Source: Isoetes taiwanensis (Eukaryota; Streptophyta; Lycopodiopsida; Isoetales; Isoetaceae). From it: a DNA stretch of 64,000 nucleotides. The stretch covers positions 742,001 through 806,000 of the forward strand of contig JAJEKV010000214.1 of NCBI GenBank assembly GCA_021234155.1. Reading direction: 5' to 3'. Of this stretch, positions 38,845 to 49,809 are shown piece after piece. Every line of letters starts with the position of its first letter. Position 1 is the first letter of the stretch. The translations under genes were made by a program, and so were the position numbers. The notes under the pieces were generated by a model, which saw nothing but the letters and a program-made list of their open reading frames with translations, was not told where the DNA came from and searched no databases.

Positions 38845-39569
38845 CTATAAATGGAACAATTCATGCTTCATGCGCTCAACAGATCCATCCTCGGTTATTT
38901 TGAAAATGCTTTCTGTAAGGTTGTAGTATTTCCTAAGTTGCTCTTCCTGATCTGCTGCCAGTTTCTCCTTTTCTTCTTTCTGGTGCTGCAAAGCAACAAA
39001 CAGCTTGGTACTTAAACTGACTAATAAGAAACTAAGAAGTCACAAACTCACCTTTGCAAGAAACTCAATCTGCTTCAGGTGCTTATACCCGAGGTCTCTT
39101 CTCCGATAGGCTTCCTCCCATCCTTCATCTCCTTTACCACTGAGCCTAGGTGCCAACTTTGGTTTTTTCTTTAAAAGAGGCGAACCAGAAAACAAACTTT
39201 CAGTGGCCTTTCCGGCCGTAACAGGTCTTGGTATACCTCCGAGCATAAAAAGATATTCATTTATTGTGGTAATCACATTCTGCGCTGACTGGGGTGTGTC
39301 CATCTCCACCAAAAACACGACCCATAGACTGTTTTGGATCTGCTGGATTCTTTCACGATCTCAATGTTTACAACATTACCAAACTGGCCTAGTGCAGATG
39401 CAATCACAGGAGGTGTAACATTTGGTGAAAGCTCTTGCAGGAACACGGTCCTGGCTACTTTTTCCTGAAAAGCTTTCTCGGCAGAGTCCTCATTCATGTC
39501 AGGCAGTTGAGTGTCTTGCTGCCTGACCTCTTCCTCTGCCATAACTATTCTAGTTGAAGCTTCTGCCAT
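38845..39569 (-). CDS. RRM protein, AIPP1/EDM3-like, frameshifted
   Basis: Start ATG is 39,569-39,567; an acceptor-like GCAG just upstream implies a leader intron. Exon 1 runs to AAG at 39,052, intron 39,051-38,986, exon 2 38,985-38,845 ending TAG. Residues ~30-120 form one RRM: RTVFLQELSPNVTPPVIASA, LGQFGNVVNIEIV, then VVFLVEMDTPQSAQNVI. The tail has LLKKKPKLAPRLSGKGDEGW and a charged helix HQKEEKEKLAADQEEQLRKY. The RRM followed by a PRPV segment and a K-E-E-rich HQxxEEEKLA-type tail recalls Arabidopsis AIPP1/EDM3, which acts with ASI1 in RNA processing at genes with intronic heterochromatin; this is from memory. The frame breaks at a five-base run (39,311-39,315): one extra T on the coding strand would join the halves. 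Confidence 0.7.
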
Positions 39570-41160
39570 AGTTCAAATTGTCTGCATATATATAATTTAA
39601 AATTTTACTTTGTTATCTTTGTAATGCATGACATTTGCACTTTTGGCATCTACCTTGAAAAAATGAGAAGACAAGATGAAAGAGAAACAGGAAAACAAAA
39701 ACACCCCAACAAATGCAAATAGACTGTTAAAAAGAACGCATTATGATATGCTACCAGAAACAGAATGACAGCACCGCTTTTAGATACAACAAGAAAGCTT
39801 GCCAAAGTCTCGTTGCATATCTGTGCATCTTTGTGCATGCAGGATATTGAACTGTTCCTTATGACTTACATTACTGGAGAGACACTAAGCAATTTGCACT
39901 TAATATTATGCCAAGCACTAGAAATACACGTGCACTTAGTCTGATGAACTCTTTAACTTAATATTTTGCGACGCACTAGAAATACATCTACACTTAGTTT
40001 GATGAACTCTTTAACTCATGTCCTGTGCTACTAAATTCATGTAATGGTCTACAATTGGCTTACCTTTTCTAAATGCGTTTGTCCCTATTTGATACCTTGC
40101 CTTTCCTCCCTCCTCTTCTTGTTTTGACCAGCTTGTCACATATCTTACAGAACAACAAAAACATGAAAGAAAATGTTAATTAAGACTAAACAGCATGTTG
40201 GCTCTTTGAAGGATGATTAAACAGCATTACATAAGCTGATAAACATGAACAGCATGTGCCTCAGAGAGAAGATTATATGGTTCATAACCCTTTGCAACCC
40301 TACCATGCCCTTTCCAGATTTTGTTCATGCTACCATTACGAGTAAATTCCACAGCTTCATAAACTACCAGGTTTCGCAATACAATATAAAAATCTAGCAA
40401 TACGAAGCACAAAAAAGCATGTGGGATGGCTGCACCTGAAGCGAATTTGTTGGGACTCATGCACTGCTTGGCAAAATGTAGGAAGTGCTTATGCTAAAGA
40501 CTACTAACTATCCAATAGTGAAGCCCAAAATACATAATCTTTTTGTAGGCTTATTCATACCGTTAAATAATGCAGCGTCGCCTTCCTTGTCCGTAATCTC
40601 CTTCACAACCGGAACTGCTTCCAAAAGATAAAACAAACAAGCCGCACCCTAAGTTACGAACAGCTCGAACACATGATCCAGATATGGCTATGGAGCTGAC
40701 AACAACACGAGGGAAGGCCAATTTGATGATCAAACATGGGTTTGTGCAAGAAATCCTTGGAACACAGAGGAAGCAGAGGGTAATGCAGCAAACACATCTT
40801 TGGCACGGCCTTTAAGAGCACTTTTGAACGTCAGAGAAATCAAACTCAAACATTTCACAATGGGGAAAACATTGCTGTGTTCAGTATTCTTACCCACGAA
40901 CACCATTTATTATGTTGTCTTCCATTGCTTCATTGCTACTTATTTTAGTGTTGAGAGACGTGGGTGCTGGCTTTTGTTATCGGTGTCGCTTTATGGGTTT
41001 CAAGAATTAGTACGTACGTAAATATAAGGTAACTAAGATTCTAGCCAGACAATCACGCCTTGTCACGTAGCGGCCTTTCTTCTCGTGAATATTAGCTTTG
41101 CTGTTTAACCCAAACATTCTGTGGATTTTAGCCCCAAAATCTTAGGGCGAAATCACACTT
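39570..41160. other. Upstream region of the RRM gene
   Basis: Probably leader, leader intron and promoter of the minus-strand RRM gene. No other gene is recognised; a minus-strand frame at 40,227-40,460 has no family features. Confidence 0.35.
39897..40017. repeat. ~60-bp tandem duplication
   Basis: ACTTAATATT...GCACTAGAAATACA...CACTTAGT.TGATGAACTCTTTAA occurs twice in a row with a few differences. Confidence 0.8.
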
Positions 41161-41486
41161 ACGCCAGGGTTGGAAATTGAAGGGTTGCCCTTACGTTCTT
41201 TTGAAGGTCACTTCGAAAACTGGACTTTCAAATTGCATGGCATAATTTAAATTAGACTTTCATTTGCATTGTTAGTCCAAAATAACAATGCATAGGCTTA
41301 ATTTTTTTCACCCTTAAGATACTTAAAAGTAACAATGGACATGCAATATCTTATATTATAATGTTATACCGTATTGAATGGATCAAGCCCTAATTTTAAT
41401 GGTTGAGATTATATGATTGAACTTGAAGACCAAGATCTATCGCACAACTTCCCATCACTATGATTGGTCATGATTTGATCTCTTTA

Positions 41487-43034
41487 GGGAAAAGGGGAGG
41501 GGAGGAAAGGCAAGGGTAAAAGGGAAAAAGCAAATGGGAAAAGGGAAGAGTAAAAGGGCATGGAAAAAAATTTGAAAGAGAAAAAGGGGAAAGAAAGGCA
41601 AAAAGGGACTGGAAAATGGAATAGGATAAATGAAAAAAGGAATAGAAAAAGGGAGGGGGAAAGGGAAAGAAAAAAGGGAACCAAGAAAAGGGGAAGAAGT
41701 AAAAGTTGGGGAAGGAGAAAAAGGTAACGCAAAAAAGGGAAAGGATGGGAAGAGGGGACAGACAAAACACATGAAAGAAGGAAAAGGGAAAGGGAAAGGG
41801 AAAGGGAAAGGGAAAGGGAAAGGAAAAATGGAGAGGGAGAGGGAGGGGAGAGGGAAATGAAAAGGGAGAGGGAAAGGGGAAAAGGGAACCTGGAAAAAGG
41901 GCACAAGGAGAAGGAGAAAGGGGATGGGGGAAAGGGCACGGGAAAAAAGGGAAGCGGGAAAGGGGAAAGGGCACGGGAAAAAGGGGAATAGAAGAAGGGG
42001 GGAAAGAAGAGAAATGGTAAGGAAAGAGGAGATGAGAAGGGAAAAATGGCATGGGAAAAGGGAAAGGGAAAGGAAAAAGAAGTGAGGGGAAAAGGCAGGA
42101 TAAAAAGGCACCAAGAAAAGAGAAAGCGGGAAATAGTGAGAAAATGAGGAAAAGAGAGGGGTAAAAGGAAGCGGGGAAAGGGTGGGGAAAAGGAATGGAA
42201 AAAGAGGAAAAAAGGAACGAAAAAAGGGCACGGAAAAAAAGGGAAGAAGGAAAGGGTGAGGAAGGAAAAAAAAAAAAAAAAAAAAAAGGAAAAGAAAAAA
42301 GAAAAAGAGGAAAGTGGAAAAGGGAAAAAGGAGAAGAGGGTGGGGAAAAAGGAAAAAATAGGCGCATAAAAAAGCTGGAGAAAAGGGAATGGAAAGAGGC
42401 ATAGGGAAAGGGAAAAAAAAAGGAAGTGGGAAAGAAAAGGGAAAAAGGGCACGGAAAAAAGCAGAAGGGTGGGGAAAGAATGAAAAGGGACGGGAGGCGG
42501 AAAAAGGAGGAAGGGAAGGGAAGGAGAAAAGGGCACGAGGAAAAGGGAAGAGAGAAATAGGAAAATAGAAGGGGAAAAAGTGGTGGGATAAAAAGGAAGA
42601 TGGTGGGGAAAAGAAGAAAAAGGTGGGGAAAGGATGAAAAGGAAAGGGAAAGGAAAAGGGAGGCGGAAAAAAGGGAAAGGGAAGGAAAAAAGGCCACGAG
42701 GAAAATGGGAGAGAGAAATAAGAAAATAGAAGGGGAAAAGGCGGTGGGATAAAGAGGAAAACAGTGGAAAAAAGAAGAAAAGGGTGGGGAAAGGACGAAA
42801 AGGGAAGGGATAGGAAAAGGGAGGCGGGTAGGGAAGGGAAGGGAAGGGAAGGAAAAAAAGGGCACGAGGAAAAGGGGAGAGAGAAATAGGAATATAGAAG
42901 GGGAAAAGGTGGGATAAAGAGGAAGAGGGTGGGGAAAAAAAAGAAAAGGGGCACATGAAAATGTGTGGAAAATAAGAAAGGGCATGGAAAAAGGAAAAGT
43001 AAAAAGGAAAAAGAAGGGAAAAAGAAAAGGGAAC
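41487..43034 (+). repeat. 1.55-kb purine-rich (GGGAAA-type) tract
   Basis: The plus strand is overwhelmingly A/G, with pyrimidines mainly in GGCACG, GCATGG and similar motifs. The right part resolves into ~160-170-bp units starting GCACGAGGAAAAGGG-like at about 42,533, 42,693 and 42,862, each with GAGAGAAATAGGAAAATAGA and GGGTGGGGAAAGGA. The 490-540-codon minus-strand frames made of Phe, Pro, Ser and Leu are its translation, not genes. Confidence 0.9.
41786..41818 (+). repeat. (GGGAAA)n, G-quadruplex motif
   Basis: Six GGG runs separated by exactly three A residues meet the usual G3N1-7 rule for quadruplex formation on the plus strand. Confidence 0.85.
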
Positions 43035-43475
43035 AGGTTTCTGTCCACACAGGTTCCCAAGCTATGCCCAGCAACGCTGGGCACCATTACTAGTTTATAA
43101 CATATAAAGATTCAGTTCTTTTCTATTCTATGAGGCCAATTAATTTTGAAGGGAATTTTGGCAATATTATTTGCCATGCCATTCTATTAAATGAAGATTC
43201 TATTCTATAATACATTATTCTTTGATTTTTTTCTCTAATTTTTTATTTCTCTATATATGGTACATTGGTGATATGTATGGGATTGCCATACATAATATTT
43301 AAAAGATTAAATTAATATAGGGGTAGAAGTGCATCGCCAAGCAAGAAATATACTTTTTGTCGCATGCCTAATTTTTTCTTGACTTCCATTCTGCAAGCCT
43401 ATGCAAAATATAGACTTGTTTTTGAATGTCTATTTTTTAGACTTTATTTTGCATGGTAAAAGGGGTCCTGCAAGG

Positions 43476-44472
43476 CCTCGGCAAAGACACGCGGCCAAAC
43501 CCCCTCCCCCCCCCTCCCTTTTTTTTCTCTTTGGCAGCGATTTATGACGGTCAGCAATTTGATGTTACATTGGTATTTCATCAATTTGCTTTTTCCACGC
43601 TGGATATCTATTTTTGTGAAACAACTGCGTTCTTGTATTCTGATCAGGAAAGGCTTCCAGCTACGAATTCAAGGTAAAAAAAAGGTAAAAAAATCTTCAT
43701 TTCCGCCGCTGATCCTTTCAAATTTTTGGTATTGGGCTTCAATATAACTTGATTTTTACTGTTGCAGCTCCGTTCAGAGCAAAAAAATCAGATTTTGACT
43801 TCGTTACAAGCAAATCCGTTCGGATTTTTGTCTTCAAGTTTTGTTACAGGAAATTTTTGCTATTTCGCCTTCCTTCACAAAGAGAAAGGGTTTTGATCGA
43901 TCTTGAAAGGCTTCAATCCATGAATCACATGCCTCAGTCGATTTGTTTTTGCAAAACAGAGTTGACATGGCGGCGGCCACGGTCTTGGTCAGGGGGAATC
44001 TCCCGCCCCAGAAATTCGTCATGTTATGTATGGCTGATACCTTTTCAAAAACTTGGTTGGCCGCAGGTGTGATTTCACCCTTAGTTACCTTGCTTTCACG
44101 TTGTATGAATGCCCCTCTGTGCGCATCGGCCAGCCTTCCTCACCAGAATTCAAGGCAGAGGGGCATTCCTGGATACTTAAGTATGTCTTGCATGTTTAAA
44201 TATGCTCTTTCAACCATATCCTACAAAATGTTTATGAACCATCAAAAATACGGAATATATACTATATTTTCAATTTACCATCTCAATAAAAGCTAATCAA
44301 TAGACTTTGTTCGACAGCTTCCTTTTAAGCACACCAAAAATCAACAAAGCAGCAATACAAGTCCTATCATTTTTTTTTTCCTGATGTCCTCTAGCAGGAA
44401 TGAACAATGGGAAAATATGATGAATAGTTCAATGCTTAGGTCTAAAACCTAGATGTCCAAGTGCGTAAATTG
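43476..44472. other. No firm gene
   Basis: A C-rich stretch at 43,500-43,520 followed by frames without family features (43,749-44,296). Donor- and acceptor-like signals exist (GGTAAAAAAAAGGTAAAAA near 43,672; TTGCAG near 43,767), but no protein is recognised. Confidence 0.3.
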
Positions 44473-45060
44473 TCAATTGCTATTTAAGAATTTCAGCGAG
44501 CAGTTTTGCCAATAAAAGACCGACATGATTCTGATGTAAATCGCAAGACAATGACGTTTCCCTGCTTTATACATTAGAACTACTCTACAGATGGTCCATT
44601 GTATGGGGAAGCCTTCATGGAGGGCCTTACTGAGTAGACTAGACAAGACTGGGACAATCTGTGATTTAGTCCGCTTCAACAGATCTGCTTGCATCCCATC
44701 TAGATCTGTCGCCTTTCCATTTACATGGCATTGCAAGCACTTTGCTATATCTGCTGCAGTTACAATCAATGAGGAACCAGTTTTTGTTGGCACCGTATTC
44801 AGGACCATGTTACGATCGTAAAACTGCATCAAGTACTGCACTCACTACTCAGAAGAGATATTACCAAGAAACTGCATAGGTTTGTGTAATACTCTCCTCC
44901 AAAATGTTCTTGGGTGACCATCAAGATGGTGCTTGGCCGCTCTTGCGGCAGCAAGCCTTGCATCTGTACGTGGCTTGGTTGGTGTGGATGATTTGGAAGC
45001 GGCGGCGGTTGTGGATCTTTCAGGGGATTCAGTAGCCTGCAGCCCTTCTGCTTCCTCGAC
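44473..45060 (-). pseudogene. LINE ORF2 fragment (start of reverse transcriptase)
   Basis: Minus-strand text runs in one frame from about 45,060: ARLAAARAAKHHLDGHPRTF, then WRRVLHKPMQFLGNI, two stops (near 44,850), then VQYLMQFYDRNMVLNTV. The RT start follows: ADIAKCLQCHVNGKATDLDG, MQADLLK, LHEGFPIQWTICRVVLMYKA. This is the linker and first RT block of non-LTR elements (K-A-x-G-x-D-G-x-x-A-E-x-L-K, VVxIxKxG). The copy is cut after the first block, with no YxDD. Confidence 0.75.
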
Positions 45061-45269
45061 TCAGGTACAAGCTATTTCAAAGCTTTATGGTGTTCCCGAG
45101 ATTAGTAGAGTGGAAGTTTGCCATTTGGCATGATTTCTTGGGTGTTGTAGATGGTGATGGTCGGTTTGTACAGCAGTAGAGTTGCAGTTTTTCTGTGAGT
45201 TTGTTGTGGAGTGTCGAGGTATCGCGGTCTTTTTGGGGCAGTTCTCCTTCCTCCTCACTTGCTTTGTAA

Positions 45270-46285
45270 CATTACCATTCTCAGGAAAAGAAAAAGCCTC
45301 CTACTCAGGAATCATTGTTTGCACAGGAGGTCCCTCGTCCCACAAGTGCTCGGTTTAGCATACAGCTCCATGGTCAGGGGCAAGATAATTCCAGTGTAAT
45401 AATGGATTTGCCATCTTTTCTTTTTGGTCCCCAGCGGCCTCTTCATATCGGCACAAGCAGGCCTGGTACATTTACCTTCCAAGATCGGGAGGATCTCCAA
45501 AGTGCTCTAGACCTGCAAGTTCAGTGTTTGCCGCCTACACTTCGCGTGGACTGTGTAACGACTCATTCATTCCGAGGGGAGGAATGACGGCCACATCTAT
45601 GATCGTGTCTATTGAGATGGACACACTTATTACAGTTAATACATGCCTTCCTTCCAGACCCTAAAGCCCAGTATGTGGGCACAAGTGATGCCTCAGTACA
45701 GACACTAGATACAGAATTACAGCCACAGAAGAAACATTATGTTGAAGCGGAAGTGCAGACATTGGAAAGGGAACATGTTGAGGTGGGCGTACAGACATCT
45801 CCACAATCCCAAGGGGACCAGGAGTCGCAGTGCCGCGCTAGCAGACAGGAGCAGGCTACCTCAAGATCTTCTCGCTACTAGGAGCCCGAATCCTTGTGAT
45901 TATAGGGGTTGCAGAGGCAGAAGATGATGCCCTTTCTGATATGGATGCTGCTTTGCATTTTTTCACTGATGTCATGCATGTGAAGGCTGGTGGAGTTGTC
46001 TCCGCTACTAGGGTGGGAGCGGCAAGACCTGATCGTCCTCGCCATCTTTTGGTTCGGTTTCAAGACACTCTTAGCCGCTTACATGTTCTTCAGCATGGAA
46101 ACCATCTCAGAGGGACTAGTTTCTCAGTACAGGAGGACCTCTCTCCTCTTCAATTATGTAACCGTAAGGAGGAGCTTTGCAAGGTGAGGGCAGCCCGCTT
46201 GCAAAAGAAATGGCCAGTGTACAGGGGAGGCGCAGCAATTATTCTAGATCAATGGCCTTCCAATCCTTGGATTGGCTATGTCTAG
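45270..46285 (+). pseudogene. L1-like LINE ORF1 protein relic
   Basis: Pieces in order: QEVPRPTSARFSIQLHGQ to DLQVQCLPPTLRVDCVTTHS (45,315-45,587, stop), then a piece with three VQT motifs (ASVQTLDTEL, AEVQTLEREH, VGVQTSPQSQ; 45,612-45,881). After a frame change comes a ~120-residue core: IIGVAEAEDDALSDMDAAL, VVSATRVGAARPDRPRHLLV, GTSFSVQEDLSPLQLCNRKE, ELCKVRAARLQKKWPVYRGG. The core has the layout of L1 ORF1 RRM/C-terminal domains (I-x-G-V/I-x-E; R-x-G...RPRPLLVxF; DL(T/S)P...RK-E-L). ORF1 binds element RNA. It lies head-to-head with the ORF2 fragment, not in the normal ORF1-ORF2 order. Confidence 0.6.
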
Positions 46286-46524
46286 ATAATTTTAGAAGCA
46301 TAAATTTACTACTAGCATTAGCATTATCTTATCTTATTCTTGGTGGCCTTTTAATATTTGGTTATTGTGTTTGGTGATGGGGCCTAGTCCCCAGGTTTTA
46401 GATGGGCTGTTGCCCTTACATGTGCCATCCCATAATCCGTTGGGTTCCCGTGGACGTAAAAATTTATCTTATCTTATTTTATCTTTAATATATTGATGAC
46501 ACAGTTCTTCAAAAAAAAAAAAAA
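46286..46524 (+). repeat. LINE 3' end with poly(A)
   Basis: After ORF1 come pyrimidine-rich ATCTTATCTTAT repeats twice (46,325 and 46,465) and an A13-14 run ending at 46,524. This fits the 3' end of a retroposed element in plus orientation. Confidence 0.6.
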
Positions 46525-46749
46525 GGGTAAACATTATGTGATGACCAATATACTCTAACCTTTTAGTTATGTTCTATTGGTCTTGCCAACTACGTTATTC
46601 ATGATGATTATTGATGATCAAGGATTTATTCTATCATATTGTTTTAAGTGACAACCTGCATGCTGCCAAGTGGCACTGTGCATGGTAGCCAAGTGGCGAG
46701 CATGCACCTATGTTAGGTGGCAATCATGTGCAATCCAAGCTCATGAATG

Positions 46750-46765
46750 GAGCACTATAAATAGA
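46750..46765 (+). promoter_or_regulatory. TATA-box-like TATAAATAGAGG
   Basis: CACTATAAATAGAGGAGTTC occurs just before a CAACGACAGTGG segment and the SINE-like repeat. It may be a promoter of an LTR- or TRIM-type element; no LTR is defined. Confidence 0.3.
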
Positions 46766-46844
46766 GGAGTTCAAGAATAGCAAAACCATTCGGGCTCAAC
46801 GACAGTGGTGAGCCTTCATGTCTAGTTCGAGTTCTTCCTCTCCA

Positions 46845-47072
46845 TTGGATTAGCAATTAAGAGATCTTGTGTTCAAGTCTCTGGGGGTTCGTCATATGTC
46901 CTCATGGAGGATGCCAATGCTGCATGACGTAAAAATACTATCTATCTATCCATCCATCCATCCATCCATCCATCTATCTATCTATCTTTGTGTTCAAGTC
47001 TCTGGGGTTCGTCATATGTCATGGAGGATGCCAATGTGGCGTGACGTAAAAATACTGTCTATCTGTGCGTCA
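46845..47072 (+). repeat. tRNA-derived SINE, one and a half tandem copies
   Basis: GTGTTCAAGTCTCTGGGG is B-box-like, and a possible A box lies 5' (TTAGCAATTAAGAGAT). The body GTTCGTCATATGTC ... ATGCCAATG ... GACGTAAAAATACT and a CTATCTATCCATCC tail follow. The body recurs directly at 46,988-47,072 with 5' truncation at TTGTGTTCAAG. The (ATCT/ATCC)n tails are typical of SINE 3' ends. Confidence 0.6.
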
Positions 47073-47522
47073 ATGCGCTCGCTCGCTGCCGCCGCTGCTC
47101 TCGCCGCCGCCGCCCGCCGCCTGCCTGCTGCTCATGCATGCATGCCTCGCCGCTCGTCTGCCCGCCTGTCTGCAATCGGCTCATTCGTCTGCCCGTCTCG
47201 GGGGTTGGAAATTGAAGGGTTGCCTCGACTTTTTTGAAGGTCACTCTAAAAAGTGGACTTTCAAATTGCAAGGCATAATATAAATTAGACTTTCATGTGC
47301 ATTGTTAGTGTAAAAGTAACAATGCGCGGACTTAATTTTTTTTTCTCCTTAAAATACTTAAACATAAAAAAGTACTCGCAACAATATTTAACGCATAAAC
47401 ATTGTATTAACATTGTTAAATTCCAGCAAATCATTTAATTCATAAGAATTTGAAACATAAGAGTTAAGTTAAATATATAAAAGTGATATGCTTATAGTCA
47501 ATTTTCAAAAATAAGTACAACA

Positions 47523-49748
47523 TTAATGCTCATTTAAATCAAGCATTCTTCGATTCTTCTTCTCACGCCAAAGATTAAAAGCGCCATCAACATCAAGCTT
47601 CTCTTCTTCTGGTCCCGTCAATGATAAAAACATGAGCTCATCTAGCATCTTCAAGTCAAGACGAGAACGATCATCATCTTTTATGTAGTTTTGCTTTGAA
47701 AAACCTCTTTCACAAACGGCCGTACTACTAGGAAGCACTAGTATAATTTGCCACAACTTGGCCAATTGTGGGTGAGCTACAAACCACATATCTTCATCAC
47801 AACATCGTTCCCAAGAATCAATCATCTTCCATTTTTGACACACCTTCTCCATTTTGACAATAAAATTTACTAACTCTCCTTTGCAACCATGTGCATCAAC
47901 CAAGGGATTTAGACCACTACCAAATTTGTTGACCAAGCGATGTAACCATTGGGATGCTTTAGCATGAAGAGACTTTACATCACGAGGATAATCCCTTGGG
48001 CTAAACAACTTTGCACCATCAAAAATATCCATATCATCAAACCTTTTCTTCAATGAGTCAATCATAAGCGTTATGTATCTCTTCCCCAATGCAATGCAAG
48101 CTTCCTTAGAATTCAACATACAATGTCTGTCCTTTTTATGCATGAGACCAAAATGTAAAGCATGAACATGTATCATACCTTGGTTATCCGTAAATTGAAC
48201 ACATCCATGCTCCTTCGTAGCTTGCAAGAATGATGTTATATGTGGTGCACCTTGTCCAAATTCTCCCACTAAATATTGCATTTGGAAAGTATCTATAACT
48301 GTACTTATCACGTTTCCAATTGAAGTAATGTCAACGTGATCAAACTGAAATTTCTTGCTTATCTCATTCATTGAAGGAAGAACATCTGCTAGCATATGAA
48401 AGAAAAATTGCACGCCATAGTGTGTAAAGTAACCATACATTTCCTTCTCATCTAATCTCCAAACTTCCAAAATTGGACCCATGAGCCTCACAACTCTTTT
48501 CATGACATCTCCTCTAGACAACCAACGCACTTCATGCATTTGAAGCAAATTCAATTTCTTCTTTTGAAAACACCTGACAATATCTTGAAGGAAAGAATGC
48601 CTTTTAGATGATCTTCCCACCCAACTTGTGGCCTTTTAGCCAACTTGTCCAAAGGTCTTAAATTCTGGAATAGATTCATATGCATCACCATGGCTAAAGC
48701 CTCTCTATGTGCTATACAATGAACACTCAAAAGATGTGGTATTTCCATCTTAAATCTCGTTGCTACTCCAGTTTGTGAGCCAACCATAGCACTTTCCCCA
48801 TCGGATCCAAAACCAACCATCTTTTGCAAATCAAAACCTAGTCCTTCCAAAAGACATTTCAATGCAACATACATATCATTTGCACCTCCACTACTCACAC
48901 TCAACAACTTCAAAAATTTAGTAACGGGCAATCCCTTACCTCCATCTTTCAAGAATGTGGCGATACCTATATAAGGTGTTGTTCCAAAGAAATATCCGTG
49001 CTTTTATCAATGAGAATAGAATAATATGGACTTCTAAGCACATCCTGCCGAAGAGCTTCAAAGTAAATAGAGTAGAAAGCATCCAAGAACTCGCGACCAG
49101 ATTTGGGATTTGTATAGGAGGAGTAATCATCACTAATAGGCATACCTGGAGTTTCCAAGAAGCGATGATGGGCACATAATGTTGAGTAGAAATTCATGGA
49201 CAAGTCATTCTTAGCTGTAAAATACATAATTCTCATCACGCACTTCACCCTTTTCGCCTCTTGCATCCAACATAACGATCGATATGCACTTCTAGTGGAA
49301 CAACTTTCTTCCTCTCCTTACTTACGGCAAGTCTATGATCTTGTGACATTGCATGCACATCCAATGCTTGTAACTGAATGTTAGTGCTTCCTTGTTTAGA
49401 AAAGACATTAACTTGCAAATGCTTGATGCATAGAGAGCAATACATCCTTTGACGACCATCATCAAGAATCTTTCTAAAAACCCATGGATGCTTAATAATC
49501 CATTCATCTCTAAATTCTCTCTCACTTGTGACCTTCCTTTTTTTATTCTCTGCTCCAGAACTATTCCCTTCCTCTCCCTCTATTGGAATATTCAAATTTG
49601 GCACCACGGCCTTTTTAAAAACTGAAATTAGAGAAGCTTGCCTCTTGTCCTTCTTTGGGCGTCCCATCTTCTTCATCTCTCCTTCCAAAATTGTGAGATT
49701 AAATGCCTCTCTAGTTCCTTTTCCTGTAAGATAATTTGATAGGAACAA
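47523..49748 (-). pseudogene. hAT-family transposase, frameshifted
   Basis: The four reading-frame pieces make one ~730-residue hAT protein. Domains in order: Lys-rich N terminus (KKMGRPKKDKRQASLISVF); TTF/BED-like zinc finger (EWIIKHPWVFRKI, YCSLCIKHL, then HAMSQDH); a core with the first Asp in YSILIDKSTDISLEQ and the second in MVGFGSDGESAMVG, plus LLSVHCIAHREAL; a helical middle (LLQMHEVRWLSRGDVMKRV). The C-terminal dimerisation domain follows (LVLPSSTAVCERGFSKQNYI, then DDRSRLDLKMLDELMFLSL). It is of the ZMYM1/DUF4371-like type. Frame changes at about 49,255, 48,960 and 48,600 would abolish it unless they are assembly errors. The final 365-codon frame is intact. Confidence 0.85.
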
Positions 49749-49809
49749 AGATTCAGATTTGAAAAGAAGATTAACAATAGCATCAAATACAATACGAAGT
49801 AAACAATCA

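Larger units (their letters stand above)
41165..43475. mobile_element. Non-autonomous hAT-type element with purine-rich core
   Basis: The left end CAGGGTTGGAAATTGAAGGG and the next ~170 bases (GGACTTTCAAATTGCATGGC, AAATTAGACTTTCATTTGC) match the left end of the hAT element at 47.2 kb. The right ~140 bases (43,333-43,475: GACTTGTTTTTGAATGTCTA, TTTATTTTGCATGGTAAAAG) match its right subterminal region (50,805-50,955). Instead of a transposase the middle holds a 1.55-kb purine-rich tract. The terminal inverted repeat at the right end is not clear here. Confidence 0.65.

Noticed and set aside
41786-41818. Interstitial telomere repeat
   Set aside because: The unit is GGGAAA, not the plant telomere unit TTTAGGG or its complement.
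41458-43087. Three overlapping 490-540-codon minus-strand frames
   Set aside because: They translate a purine-rich repeat into Phe/Pro/Ser/Leu in every frame. Lack of stops follows from composition, and there are no splice or domain signals.
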